DNA of 64,000 nt from Eleusine coracana subsp. coracana (GCA_032690845.1 CM064424.1:33491969-33555968), one strand, 5' to 3'. Positions 11,176-22,305 are shown, counted from the stretch's first letter. Notes: generated by a model not told the origin, from the sequence alone. Numbers and translations: made by a program.

Positions 11176-13202
11176 TATAAGGATCATGACCATTGAGGTC
11201 ACCCCAAGGTATGATGTTTTGGTGATGCATGACAAACATGAAATGTGACTAATATCTACACGAGTGTTGTTCGTGTAGGAAACCCTTTCTATCTTATGAT
11301 GATTGTCTACGGCGTCCTTGGCGATTGATGACAATGATCGCAAGCATGAAGGCTTGTGAACTTGATGGAGTCCAAGGGTTGATGGAGATGGATCAAAGCA
11401 GAGGACAAGCTATGGTGCAAGTGTTTGGAACACTTTAGTTGTTAGGGTTTTGAGTCCATAGGAAAAACCGGACTATCAAGAGGGTCTAGATCATTCTCTT
11501 AGGTCATGTCTAGTCGGTGATGTGCAAGATTGCTCGGTGAAATCACAGGCACTAGGTGACAGTGGAGAAGCCAAGGAGCTGTTCGGAGAAGCCAGAAAAC
11601 CAAGTCAAGAGAGGATAACAAGTTTTAGCTTCTAGACGTAGTGACCGGACAGAGGGATCAGAGGTGACCGGACTGTACGGTCACTATGTAGAGTTTTCCA
11701 GGACTTAGCGTGAGGAGCAAGGACTCTGACTGCAGGAGACTCCATACAAACTGGACGGTCCGGTCTGCTGACCGGACGGTCCGGTCAGTAGGAGTGCAGG
11801 GACGACAGTGAGGTTGCAATTTGCGAACCTTCCTGAAATGGAGAGAGAAAGTGGACCGGACAGTCCGGTCCGCAGGAGTGCAGGGACGACAGAGAGTTTG
11901 CAATTTGTGGACCTTCCTGGAATGGAGAGGGAAAGTGGACCGGGCGGTCTGGTCTAGTGACCGGATAGTCCGGTCACCAGGAGTTCAGCATAGGGCAGAG
12001 AGCCGTTGGAGCTCAGTTTGTAGTGACCGGACGGTCTGGTCAGGCAGTGACCAGACAGTCCGTTCTGGAGGCCTAGAAAGCTGATTTCGTGGAGCAATGG
12101 CTAGTTTGAGGTTGTGAGCCTATATTACTTTGTTGCTGGGGTCTTGGAGACCTCTCTTGGCCAATGGAATACCTTAGAGCATTTGATAAGATCCAAGAGG
12201 AAAAGAGGAGAGCACTAGGAGAGGATATTGGATATCTGGAGAGTGCAAGTGAGAGTAACAAGGATCTACCTTGCACATCTAAGGCTAGGGTATCCTTGAG
12301 GGTGTGATCTAGGTTGTTACTCTTGGTCTATGGTGAGACCTAGACCGGTTAGGTGTCGGTGATCGAGCCTATCGTGATTGGTTGTGAAGGCCGTCAGAAG
12401 TTTGTATACAGTTTAAGCCCGTCGTTGGAAGGGGCATCAATAGTGAGCGCCCGTGCCGGCTCAGGCAGTTTGGCAAGTTCTCAAGGGAGGCGAGCTTGTG
12501 CTTTGTGCAGCGGTAACGCACACCGTGTCTTCACTCGAGGAGTGATTGTGGGCTCATGGGCGAGAACTCCACTTGGTGGCGCGAGGGACCGGAACTCTAG
12601 CGGGAGTGGTCCAATGAGGAGTAGGGGAAGGCGCCATCCTTCGAGACCTCGAGAAAAAATCATGAGCCATCTCTTACTCTACTCCTTACTTTGATGCTTT
12701 ACTTTTCGTATGTACATACCGTGCTATTCATGCTTGTGTGCTTACCTTACTCTAATTGACTACCTTGTAGACTTACATGAATGGGCTTCTTTACTTGCTA
12801 GTAGTGCTTGGCCTTCATACTTGATCACTAGCATGTATAGGAGTTGCTTGACTTGATTGATCACCTTAGTATGTATTGTTCTACTCATACATGTATGCTT
12901 TCTATATGCTTGTTGATCTAGTAGCTTTTCTTGAGTAGAACTCCTTGCTAGCTAGTTGTTTGCTTCCGCGTATCTTTGGTAACTAGCTTGCATAGGAGTT
13001 GTATTGAGTTTGTGTGATCCACGAGTATGCTTAGGTTGTTGTTCCTTTCATAGGTTCATTATCTTGCTAGTGTGATCACCACTAGGATTGTGTAGGAGTT
13101 GTTATGAGTGGTCGGTTGTAGGAATTGGTGAATTTGGTACATAGTGCGAGTTCCCGATTCACTCCCCCCCCCCCCCCCCCCCTCGGTCACTCGGTCCTTT
13201 CA
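11176..13202 (+). repeat. Solo copia LTR (2027 bp) with CGCCC duplication
   Basis: Collinear in blocks with the LTR at 38259-39864. Starts TATAAGGATC (the other copy has TGTAAGC) and ends in TTTCA; 11171-11175 and 13203-13207 are both CGCCC, a perfect 5-bp target duplication. No internal coding sequence or primer site is present, so it is a solo LTR left by LTR-LTR recombination. It carries a palindrome cluster (about 11660-12065) and a C homopolymer (13164-13182). Open frames inside are not genes. Confidence 0.85.
11660..12065 (+). repeat. Cluster of GACCGGACNGTCCGGTC palindromes
   Basis: About ten perfect and degenerate half or full copies, including perfect ones at 11770-11786 and 11854-11870. 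The related LTR has a similar cluster at about 38700-39015. Confidence 0.75.
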
Positions 13203-13207
13203 CGCCC

Positions 13208-13858
13208 CCTTCCTTCTAAGACGTGGCGGCCTCCAGCAAGGCGGCTACCATCCCGCCGGTGGTGAGCCAGGTCACGACTCCGGCGCGGCCGCGCATCATC
13301 CACAAGACCCAACCACAACTGCCGCCTACCCCAGAGGTGGTGGACAAACACGGCTGGCAACAAGTGGAGAGTCGTCATGCAAGGAAGGAGCAGATCAAAG
13401 CGGCAAGGCCCCCTTGTTGTCATGTGCCTACTGTCGGGCGGTGTCCTGTCGTATGCGGACGCGTTGTTTCACGTGCAGGGCACTGGGGCATCGGTCATAC
13501 ACGGGCAGGGCGTGGTGAGCACGGGTGTGACCCCCCGGCTAAGCTCGCCTGCCGGAGGAAAGACATGGCGGCTGCTCTCCCGGGGCCGACCATGTTGGTT
13601 GTTATGGACAAGCAGACGCCAGCAGGGCCCGGTGGTGATCCGGGGGTGCAACGCACCACCGAGGCCAGACCAAGGCGTCGGCGTCGAAACAGACGGCAAT
13701 GCTCAACCGCCCAAGGCATGAGGGATCAAGATCAACAAGGGGAAGATGGTCAACACACAAGTCCCATCCCGGAGGAGGCTGTCGACACAACGGAAGTTGC
13801 TCGCGTTGAGCCGGCTCGACCGCACCGGGTGATTGATCGCTCTGCCAAGATGGCATAG
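13208..13858 (+). pseudogene. LINE ORF1, linker and zinc-knuckle region
   Basis: Continues the frame from 11175. 13223-13858 begins with a Pro/Ala-rich linker and the motif HGWQQVESRHARK, typical of plant LINE ORF1 just before its zinc knuckles. A second frame (13377-13530) carries degenerate Cys/His residues (CFTCRALGHRSY), so a frameshift splits the knuckle. ORF1 protein would bind LINE RNA. Non-functional. Confidence 0.6.
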
Positions 13859-14680
13859 GTGGAGGAAGATCTGCGGTGTGCTCTGGTAGTCTGGCTCGTG
13901 GGCGATGTCACGACTGTTTTGGTCGATGTTCTAGCAGCCGAGCTCTCGCGTCGCTATGAACTCCCGGACAGATCGTTCAAGGTCCATCGGCTATGCCCTA
14001 CGGACTACCTAATGGTCCTAAGTGATGAAACAACAGCGATCAGAGCCTACAACGAAGGAGCACCCATCCAGTTAGCGTCCTGTATGCTGCATTTGCAGCA
14101 GTGGTCACGTCTGGCCAAAGCCACCGGGGTGGTCTTGCCTCATCTCGTCTCCTTCGAGCTACGTGGCATTCCAGCACACACCTGGGAGCTAGAAACAATA
14201 GAGCACTTACTCGATGAATGGTGTTGGGTGCGTGAGCTCCTTCTGGACACGGTGTCCAGGAAAGACTATTCGGTGTTCTGGCTAACGACTTGGTGCATGG
14301 AGCCAGAGCACATCCTGGCGGCCATTTATCTCGTCATAGTGGAACCGCCGATGATGTGTGAAGAAAATCTGCCGGTCAAGAAAGCCCTGGAGTACGCCAT
14401 TGACATTGTGGTGATGTCGGCCCCTAGCACTGTGCAACCACCGACAGTTCAGGGCTCTCCACCGCCGCCACCATCTAATGATGAAGGTCGCGGATGTCAA
14501 CGGCGGCGGTGCAGGTCCTGCTCACCGCCGTCCACCTCCCGAGATTCAAGGGACGGGTCTCTAGTATGCGGCAAGGCTCCTCGTCTTTCGGTGCATGCAA
14601 GGTTGGGCCCACATTCCGTGAAGGAACCACACGTGGTAGACTCTTTGATGTTTGGATTTGGGGAAGGGGAAGTGGCATAG
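13859..14680 (+). pseudogene. LINE ORF1, DUF4283-like RNA-binding domain
   Basis: An open frame of 273 codons. Residues about 1-165 resemble the DUF4283 domain of plant LINE and related ORF1 proteins, including FELRGIPAHTWELETIEHLL and a closing LVIVEPP motif. A Pro-rich, low-complexity C-terminal part follows. It is preceded in frame by a stop (13856-13858). Domain identity is recalled from family knowledge, not searched. Confidence 0.65.
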
Positions 14681-15200
14681 TCTACCTCAGTTATGATTCC
14701 CCTCATTGATGATTTGGCGGCTATGGTTATTAGCCCCTCCTCGGGGGCTACCATAGAGGAATCCGAAAGGGTTTTGATGGACCTTGAGTTCGAACTTCAA
14801 ATCCCAGGTGCTGGTGGGATGGTTCAGGGGTCTATTGAAGCAGCAGTTGACCGTTTGACCCCTCTGGACCTCTCCCCTGCACCAAGGCATGAAATTTCTG
14901 AAGCCCAAGACTCCAGTGCTCTAGGCCCGGTTGTGGTAGTTCCTAAAAATACTCCAACTATGACAATCGAGCGGCCTTCATCACCCGGACAGACATTTGA
15001 GCAAATCTCTCACCAGAATCTAATCATCAAGCAGCTGCATCAGTTTGTAGGCAACTGGGCTTTGTGAGTGCTGAAGATAAAGTGTCCAGGGATTCTTTGG
15101 AGCAGTATGCAAGGGTTTTCGATCAGCCTCTTAGTCGGCTACATATTAAAGCATTAGCTGCCTTGTTTGGGTGGGACGCTCCTCCTGAGGCAGAGGTGTG
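14681..15200 (+). pseudogene. LINE ORF1, C-terminal end
   Basis: 14693-15067 is an acidic/Ser-rich open frame; after its stop the reading continues in another frame to a TGA at about 15200. Typical of the region just before ORF2 in plant L1 elements. Confidence 0.45.
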
Positions 15201-15265
15201 AGTTGTAGAAAGCGCTGTCTAAACACGTTGTGTGTACCAGGGTCTTGTTTTTGTTCTCTTAATCA

Positions 15266-15640
15266 ATGGCCGTTGCTAACTTGCTGTTTTGGAATGTGCG
15301 AGGCCTTAACGAGCGAGCGTAGGGATGTGGTGAACCGAGTAGTGCAAGCATGTCAACCGACGATTGTATGCTTGCAAGAAACCAAATTGGCCTACATCTG
15401 TGACCGGGACGTTCTTACCATTCTCGGTCTGGACTTTAGATTGTTTGTATTTCTTCCGGCACAAGGGATATGTGGAGGAATTCTAGTTGCTTGACGTGAG
15501 GATCGTTTCTCTCCCGTGACCTAGTTCATCCCCATTGTGTGACAGTTCAGTTTCATGAGGAGGGAGAGCAGCCGTGGTGGTTTTCTGATATTTATGGTCC
15601 TCATCTTGATGCTGAGAAGCCAGCTTTCTTAGATGATCCT
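15266..15640 (+). pseudogene. LINE ORF2 start: APE-type endonuclease
   Basis: Start at 15266 is followed by the hallmark opening of the endonuclease domain (LLFWNVRGLNERA) and the catalytic-region motif IVCLQETKL near 15365. This domain nicks target DNA for target-primed reverse transcription. Stops occur after NERA and at 15493; the following segment in another frame retains WWFSDIYGPH. Similarity ends at about 15640, where a Tekay LTR fragment begins. The RT domain is absent. Confidence 0.75.
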
Positions 15641-17600
15641 TCTGATAATCCTCTTCTTGCTCCTAGTTGTCGTTACCTATATGATGGAATCGAATTAACG
15701 GTATTGTCAGAACACCGTTTAATGCAATGGTATGATACATGCAAGCACATTGTGTTTTGATTTCAATCAAAATTATTATTATGTTCTCAAAGCCATATTC
15801 TTCAGAGAAGTGAAGTTGATATTTAAAATTTTAGGTATATATATCCTTTATGCAATTAAATAGAGTATATGAGTGACATGAGTAATTAAATTAATTAGTA
15901 GAATAAATTTATATTTCTAGACATGTGTGATTTACTGTGGATAGAGGCTTATATGAGTGATTTTTATGCCAAGTCTCAAAGATAAATTATTTATATATTA
16001 TTTACTAGGATTAATCTAAGCAAACACACTAAATAAAGTCCAGAGCCTAAAATAATTCATATTTTACCAAGGCAAATTTTGTGGTGGTAGATAATCATGG
16101 GTTTACTGAGCATGCCAAAAATCAGGATTTAATTTCACTCCTAGAATTTCTGGTGTATTATTTAGTGTTTTGACAATTAAATGAGTTAATAAATATACAT
16201 GTACACAAACTTTGGTTTATAATTTTACTAAAATAGAGCACTTCAAGATGATCCTAACAAAAATTTATTTGGGCCACATTGGGTTTATATTCGATTTACT
16301 ATGGTTTTTCAAAGGTTCTAGCATTTTTCTGAGATTTTTTTGGTTTTCCTAGTTTAGGTGGTGCCACGCAGGCGACACGTAGGCTACACATAAGCGGACA
16401 CGTTGGCGCCATGTCAGATGCCAGTCAGCACCACCGGAGGAGGCAGAGCCGGCCGGAGGGCTCGCCGCTGGTGATTACCGCTGGCGAAAGCTCATCGTGG
16501 GGTCGGTAACGTGAGGTGTACATCGAGGCAGAAAGGTAGGCGGGGGTTGCGAGGTGGGATTCTCACCGGAGGGGTGTCGGCGTCAAGACGCGGTGAAGGT
16601 CGAAGGTTCGGTGATGGTTTCTCGAGAGTAGAAAGCACCAAAACGATCTTCGTTTGCTCCTACAGCTTCACGGGAGTCTGCAGAAGGGCGGCGTCGAGTC
16701 GGACTGCATCGAGGAGGAGCGGAGGGTGGAGCTTGCCGTGGAGGCGGCTTCGGTTTCCAACTGTAGAGGGGATCAGCCGGGGAAAAATCAAAATGCTAAA
16801 GGCGTCGCGCATGGAATCAAGGGGAAAAGAGTTAGGCGGGGTCAAGAAGAAATCGCGCACACGATTGACGCGGAACAAGGGAACGAGGCTCACCAAGGAT
16901 AGCCAATTTTGGCCGATGGCGGGGAAGATCGTCTGGGGCGCTTGACTCGGAATTTTCTTCCATTTGGCCAATGCGCGTGCGGGTTTGAGCTAGCGGGAGT
17001 AGGGAAAGGCGTAGGAGAGTGAGACGCACTCGGACATGCCCTTGAGTTGGGGAAGGAGGTGCTAGAGTGGCTACACTCGAGCTCTAAATTTGTTCGGTAA
17101 TGGCGGGGAGGAGCAAAGTGCAAAGAGGAGAAAATAGGGAGAGCAGAGAGCAGCGGCTGGTCGTGGAGTGTGTTGGTGAGGCTCTTGGGTGCGCTTTGAT
17201 ACCGTGCAAGGGTCAGCAGGGTGGTTGAGATTCGAGAGCAGGAAGAGGGGGCGGAATTGAAGTTCTGGTAGGTGGCCATGTCGATGGCGTGCAGAGGAGA
17301 GGAAGAAGATCGTTGGGCGCGACGCGTGGTCAAGGTGAGAGACGGGACAGGACAGAGGGGCAGAGGTGTGCAGGCGGCCCTGTAGCGGCGTGAAGTCCCA
17401 AGGTAGACGGTGGCGTGTGGAGGAGAGGCGAGCAGAGGCGCTGGCGTCGGCATGGGAAAAACAGTGCTGCGCCAGCCCAATGGAGAAGGAAGAAGATCTT
17501 ACACTACGCCCCCTGAACTTTTAAGATCTTAACAAAAAGGTCCCTGGTCAATGGTAATTTCAAATAAAATAGCTAGGGACCTCCAAATGATTTGCAATTT
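15641..17600 (+). repeat. Truncated Tekay/Del LTR fragment
   Basis: Collinear, with divergence, with about 50300-52190 of the complete LTR at 48868-52596 and, at its left end, with 63420-64000. It lacks both LTR ends. Its GC-rich middle (about 16370-17480) gives open frames on both strands that coincide with LTR sequence and are not genes. No coding content. Confidence 0.75.
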
Positions 17601-17700
17601 TGGAGAAGATATGAACATAATACTACTAAACAAGTAAGAAGATATGAACAGGAAATTAAACGCGTGAGCAAATGGTTGACTGCGAGAGGGAGGAACTGAC

Positions 17701-17799
17701 CAGTACTGGCACCAGAAGCGGAGCATGTGCGCGTCGTTGGGGCGCATCTCCACCATCTTGAAGCACTCGAACACCGGCATCGCGTAGCCGAACAGCAGC
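17701..17799 (-). pseudogene. HVA22/TB2-DP1 family exon (gene fragment)
   Basis: One 33-codon exon on the minus strand with canonical borders: TTCGAGCAG before it and TG|GTCAGT after it. It encodes LLFGYAMPVFECFKMVEM and ends FWCQYW, the core of HVA22-type (TB2/DP1/REEP) proteins, which shape ER membranes and in plants are often ABA- or stress-responsive. The following HVA22 exons are absent: minus-strand sequence runs about 90 bp into intron and then meets the Tekay LTR fragment. Either a real gene cut by an insertion or a captured fragment. Family assignment is strong; function of the locus is doubtful. Confidence 0.7.
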
Positions 17800-20273
17800 C
17801 TGCTCGAACAAAAAAACCCAGGGCAAGGAATCAGGTGAGACACCTTTTCTAGTGGCAAACAACAAAAGTGGATCCTAGTAAAGTCACTATCTTAGTTTTG
17901 GTTTCGAAAGACAGGCCATCGGCTGAATTGCTGCTTTGAGTTTAAAGGGCATGTTATATGGAGAAGATTAACAGAAGCTAATAAGCAATAGGCATAAAAA
18001 ACTATGTTGACCGCTCAATTGACCTAGAAAACACTATAGTATTTTGTTTCTAAAAAAGCAACTCTCTTTTCTTAAATTTTCAGTATAACAGTACCTATTC
18101 CCTTTTCTGCTGTAATTTTTATAGTTTGAGGCCGAATATCCATCTGGTGCCCAAGCTTAATTCTCTTTCTTCAGGAAAATGAGTGTGTGAAATAGGAGTA
18201 GCAGAATTAATCAGCAATTAGTTCCTTTGATAACCATGACATTTGGGCAGCTCATCATCACCAAGTGCTACATCGTCTTAATGAGGATAACAGAGGTACA
18301 ATATATTGATGGTTCATAAGAAAATAGGATGCTAATTCATGATACTGTCAATTCAACCCATAACAGAGCAGATGCACCCGATAAACTGAAAACAAAGATG
18401 GTGTAAAATACCTTGGCAAGAAGTCAGACAAGCTCCCTTGCTGGTATAATCATAGTCTCACGCTTCTTTACAACATGAATCGACATTATATCTTTGTCCT
18501 TTCACATAACCATCCTTTATAGTCTGAGCCATTTTCAAGACTACTCCAGCACAAGAAATTTGATACTAAGTATTGGAGGAATATATGAACACCACAGGAA
18601 ATACTGGTTTCCAAAGAAATACTTAGATAACTATAATAGGTCTTGTAACAAAGTTGTATAGTAATTCAGAACTTGTACAACAATAATACATAAGTGAGAA
18701 ATTAAAGCGATTATTGTAGAAGGATAATATGACTTGTAACAAGGCAGCACAGTATTTTTTGCATGGTGAAAATTAAGAAGATTATGCTCACCAAAATACT
18801 GTGCCAACAGACAGCTACTAAGTTACATAAATAGACTAAAATTATAGTATTGTAGACGCTTTGAATCTAGTACTGATCTTTACCAATCAAACTTGGATAA
18901 CCAACTAATTAAGAAGCCCAATGCCCATGCAATCCAATATTGTGAACACTGCAGACATGCAACTGAATGCAGATGTAGTAAAAAATAGAGTATATGCAAG
19001 TGGAAAAAAGAAATCCAAGGACTATGCAACGTCCCAATCTTGGAGTATATGTTCATCTCAGCTGAAATGTCAAATGCAATTCACACACCCAGCAAAACTT
19101 TTGTTATGTCAATACCATATATGTGAAAAAAAGAGAAAATATGCCACAAAAATACTAAAATTTCAGATGTTTTGAAAGCATGTGCACTAAAGTTATAACG
19201 ACCAAAACATTCCTAACCGACGAGCCAATGCTTACCTATAACCAACCACTGCCGTCAATTAGATCTAACTCAGCTCTTAGCTTTCAAAATAAAACTATGG
19301 CAACAACTTTTTAGAGCCAGCACAAAGGAATGTTACTCTGTAAGGCATACAACTGTATGCATGTCCGACCTTGCTGAAAAAAAAAATCATAGCAGTGCAG
19401 TTAATAGAAAAAGGTGCGACTGCAGAAGCATGGATGATTTGAGGATGCAACTACAGCTTACATGGTCGTTGTGAGTGTCAAGTGATACTTTAGACGAAGT
19501 ATATGGTCCATAAAGAAAAAGTATGTCGAATGCGACATAATTTATTTGTTATAGTGGTTGTAGCTCATTGCCTTCGAATCTTAAACTGGTACGTCTACCA
19601 ATAGAGGTCAAAAACAAAGAACAACCTGAACATTTGTGATGTGAAGGAAGAAGAAACTGGCTTCACAACTGTTCAATGAATATTGTCTGCTTTGATGAAA
19701 AACAAAAAGAAATAAAGAAGCATGGATGATTTGAGGATGCAACTACAGCTTACATGGTCGTTGTGAGTGTCAAGTGATACTTTAGACGAAGTATATGGTC
19801 CATAAAGAAAAAGCATGTCGAATGCGACATAATTTATTTGTTATAGTGGTTGTAGCTCATTGCCTTCGAATCTTAAACTGGTACGTCTACCAATAGAGGT
19901 CAAAAACAAACAACAACCTGAACATTTGTGATGTGAAGGAAGAAGAAACTGGCTTCACAACTGTTCAATGAATATTGTCTGCTTTGATGAAAAACAAAAA
20001 GAAATAAACTCAGTATTATTCCTATTCACGACCAATCGCATGAGCCAACCAAATCATATGTCCTCATCAACCCAAAAATATCCTCTGTTCTAAGTTTAGA
20101 CAACATTACCATTCAAGAACACACAAGACCATTCACCGATCCTTTATCAACTGGAAGAGCGAGCAATCCATTGCTTGCAGTAATGAGGTCAAGAATAGTA
20201 CAAAATGGCTAGGGAGGAATGCTGTAGAAAACAATATTTCATATGGTTGCTACCCAAGAAGAATTCCATCTAC
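17800..20273 (-). other. Intron-like A/T-rich stretch
   Basis: Between the HVA22-like exon and the next candidate exon upstream on the minus strand. No convincing coding segment seen. It contains the 292-bp tandem duplication at 19424-20007. Confidence 0.5.
19424..20007. repeat. 292-bp tandem duplication
   Basis: 19424-19715 and 19716-20007 are direct neighbours; by eye they differ at two bases (near 19522/19814 and 19617/19909). Non-coding. Confidence 0.95.
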
Positions 20274-20329
20274 CTCCCACATGAGTAGCCTCTGCCCTTT
20301 GCAATGTTCGTAACGAACTGATCTGTAGC
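20274..20329 (-). pseudogene. Candidate second exon of the chimeric locus
   Basis: 56 bp on the minus strand between TTTCAACAG and G|GTAGAT, both consensus splice sites. Open in the phase delivered by the upstream exon (ATDQFVTNIAKGRGYSCG, 18 codons plus two bases). The protein family is not recognised. The two leftover bases plus the first base of the HVA22-like exon complete an Arg codon. Confidence 0.4.
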
Positions 20330-20439
20330 CTGTTGAAACAAAAGAATGAAAAAGTAAGTTACTTCGTATGGCTCAACTTCACGAGAAGTGCAATTGATGC
20401 GTGAACCAAAAGAACCTACAGCAGCTCCGATGATCCTAC

Positions 20440-20685
20440 CTGAATCTGAGAAATCTTGGAGTACCCCTTGACCTCAGCGAGCGGCACTTTCTTCAGCAGC
20501 CGCGAGAACGACGCACGGTCAAACACCTCATCCTCATCGTACCCGACGGTGCAGCCCTCTTCATCGCTGAAGGAAGCGCACTCCTCAATGTCTCCCGCTC
20601 GGGTTCCGGTTACTAATCCCCGCCGCCACCACGGGTTGTCTCCGCGGTCCGCCGCCTCCTCCCACCACAGCTGCACCCGTAGCAT
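20440..20685 (-). pseudogene. First exon, N-terminus similar to plastid class-3 lipases (PLIP-like)
   Basis: 82 codons from an ATG at 20685 to a consensus donor (ATTCAG|GTAGGA). The segment EVFDRASFSRLLKKVPLAEV resembles the conserved start of plant plastid phospholipase A1 / class-3 lipase (PLIP) proteins, which normally continues into a Leu/Ala/Tyr-rich core; that core and the GxSxG site are absent here. Very acidic upstream part (EECASFSDEEG). Probably a gene fragment, or the first exon of a chimeric gene. Family call is tentative, the coding nature more certain. Confidence 0.45.
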
Positions 20686-21060
20686 CTAGAGCACCCAATT
20701 CCCCTGCCCCCGCTCGCCCCACTCCACCACTGGCACCTCTCACAAAGAGGAGCGAGGAGTGGAGATGGATTAGGGTTGGGGAGCTCGCATCCCGGGACTG
20801 GCGGCGAGGCAAGGGGGGAGTGGCCGGATCTGAAGGTGGAGGGTGAGGAGGGGGGCAGAGAGCATGGCACATCGAGGAGGGGGAGGAGAGCGCGCAACGG
20901 CTGTTGCTGCTGCTCGGGGCTCGGGGGAGGAGGAGCAGCGAGGGGAGAGGAGACGGAGGTTAGGGGAGGGGAGGGGAGGCGAGCAGGCGGGCGGGCGGGC
21001 GGACGGCCTGGCGGGCCACGGGCATGCAAGCGTCATGGGTCCCACCTGTCGGCGCCGGTT
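20686..21060 (-). promoter_or_regulatory. GC-rich upstream/5' UTR region
   Basis: Strong rise in G+C and CpG directly upstream of the minus-strand ATG, as in 5' ends of grass genes. Open frames here on both strands are low-complexity Pro/Arg/Gly/Ser and unconvincing. Bases 21061-21181 show nothing assignable. Confidence 0.4.
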
Positions 21061-21181
21061 TTTTTACGTTGAGACGGGTTATACCTGAGACATCGCATCA
21101 AAATCTAATGATCTACAGCAAAGCGACGGGTTACTGTAGCTAGATGGTGATAATAGATTGATATAGATAGGACTTTTTATC

Positions 21182-21467
21182 TTGGTAATGTAATCACCAC
21201 TAGAATTGTTATAGGAGTTGATTGAGTAGTCGGTTTAGAAAATTGGCGAATTTAGTATATAGTGTCAGTTCCTGATTCACTCCCCCCCCCCCCCCCCCTC
21301 TCGGTCACTTGGTCCTTTCACAATGCTTGGAAATGTCTCTGTAATAGAGTGAGAAATGGACCGGATGCTTCGGTCAGTACAGGGTTTAGCAGTGGGCAGA
21401 GTCATTGGAGCTGGATCTGCAGTGACTGGATAGTTCGGTCAGGCAGTGACCAGACAGTCCGATTAGT
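21182..21467 (+). repeat. Rearranged copia LTR pieces
   Basis: 21182-21320 matches the 3' end of the solo LTR (about 13070-13202, including the C-run and CGGTC...TTTCA end). 21321-21467 then matches the middle of the same LTR (about 11900-12060), so order is end-then-middle. The second piece is cut by a CACTA end at 21468. Confidence 0.7.
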
Positions 21468-21980
21468 CACTACTAGAATAAAGCTCTACAGCGGCGGGCC
21501 AAAAGGGGCTTGAGTGGCGGAACACTAAAATGCCACTGAGGCTCTGTCACTACTTAATGACATAGATAGTAGCGGGCTGATGCCCGCTACTGACACATGT
21601 GGCACAACCATAAAGAAAAGGCGTCAGTGCGGGTCTAGGTACCGTCGCCGACACCATAACCCAAACACTACTACCAAAATAGGCTAGGAGGGCCCACCGG
21701 TCATGTACATGCGACCGGTGTTGGGTCTTGCCCTAGCCGCGCCGCCGCTTCACTTTACTAGCCACCTGCTTCGCATCCGCGCCGACCGCCGCGTCCGCTT
21801 CCGTGCCTGCCTGGCCTCCACGGTGCAGGAGGGGCTGCCACGAGCTCAGGCAGAGCCGACGACGGAGGAGGGGCCACCGTGAGCTCCACCGAAGGAGGAC
21901 ATGGGAGGAAGACACCGGTGTTGGCGACTTGACGTGGATGACGGTGACCCGACCCCACAAGTGCCTGCCCCCCACCAAAG
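21468..21980. mobile_element. CACTA transposon end (truncated)
   Basis: Starts CACTACTAGAATAAAGC, a plant CACTA (En/Spm) terminal inverted repeat, preceded by AGT. Subterminal motifs such as GCGGGC and its inverse recur (GTAGCGGGCTGATGCCCGCT near 21570). No matching opposite end (TTCTAGTAGTG) and no transposase seen in the window, so only one end is present. The GC-rich open frames at 21733-22060 are not convincing genes. Confidence 0.6.
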
Positions 21981-21984
21981 TTCC

Positions 21985-22182
21985 ATTGCTTTATCTAACA
22001 CTAACTTGTTCCATGAAAACACATATTTTAAGCTTTTTAGGAACAAGGATGGCAAGGTGAAAGCCAAGGCTTTGGGACCACCAAACAAGAAGAGAAAGGT
22101 CAAGAGTATATGGGTTCCTAAGTGTTTTGTTAATCTTGAGAGATCGGCTATGTACAAGTGGGTGCCCAAGAACAAGACCTAG
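21985..22182 (+). pseudogene. Copia polyprotein fragment (gag-integrase linker)
   Basis: Plus-strand open frame ending TAG at 22180-22182. Contains KALGPPNKKRKVKSIWVPK and a second WVPKNKT, the repeated WVPK motif found between gag and integrase in plant copia elements. Neither protease nor integrase follows. Possibly from the same family as the copia LTRs in this window. Confidence 0.6.
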
Positions 22183-22305
22183 ATGGTGGTGGTGGTGGAC
22201 CGAGCGCTTTCATGAAAATTATGTGAAGTCCACCACAAGTGACATTGACCTCAACGTCATATCTACTTATGAGGGAGGTAACGTGTAAGTTCTCGATAGT
22301 TGTAG

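Larger units (their letters stand above)
10964..15640 (+). mobile_element. L1-type LINE, truncated and split
   Basis: ORF1 pieces with a DUF4283-like domain and a CCHC-like knuckle, followed by the start of ORF2 with an endonuclease/exonuclease/phosphatase fold. The left end is cut by the Athila LTR, the right end by a Tekay LTR fragment, and the middle is interrupted by a solo copia LTR (11176-13202). Reverse transcriptase is missing. Confidence 0.75.

Noticed and set aside
12353..12694. 113-codon open frame
   Set aside because: Lies inside the solo copia LTR; the counterpart in the other LTR (39300-39650) does not keep it as a protein.
16511..17480. Long open frames on both strands in a GC-rich block
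   Set aside because: The block is the GC-rich middle of a Tekay LTR, homologous to about 51000-52140; protein content is low-complexity Arg/Gly/Ser/Pro and not conserved between copies.
20613..21088. Overlapping Pro/Arg/Gly-rich open frames
   Set aside because: CpG-rich upstream region of the minus-strand ATG; frames overlap on both strands and show no domain.
17560..21172. Helitron carrying the gene fragments (hairpin CTCCAAA/TTTGGAG then CTAG near 17565-17600; TC start near 21172)
   Set aside because: Flanking bases do not give the expected A/T insertion site, and the left end overlaps sequence shared with the Tekay LTR.
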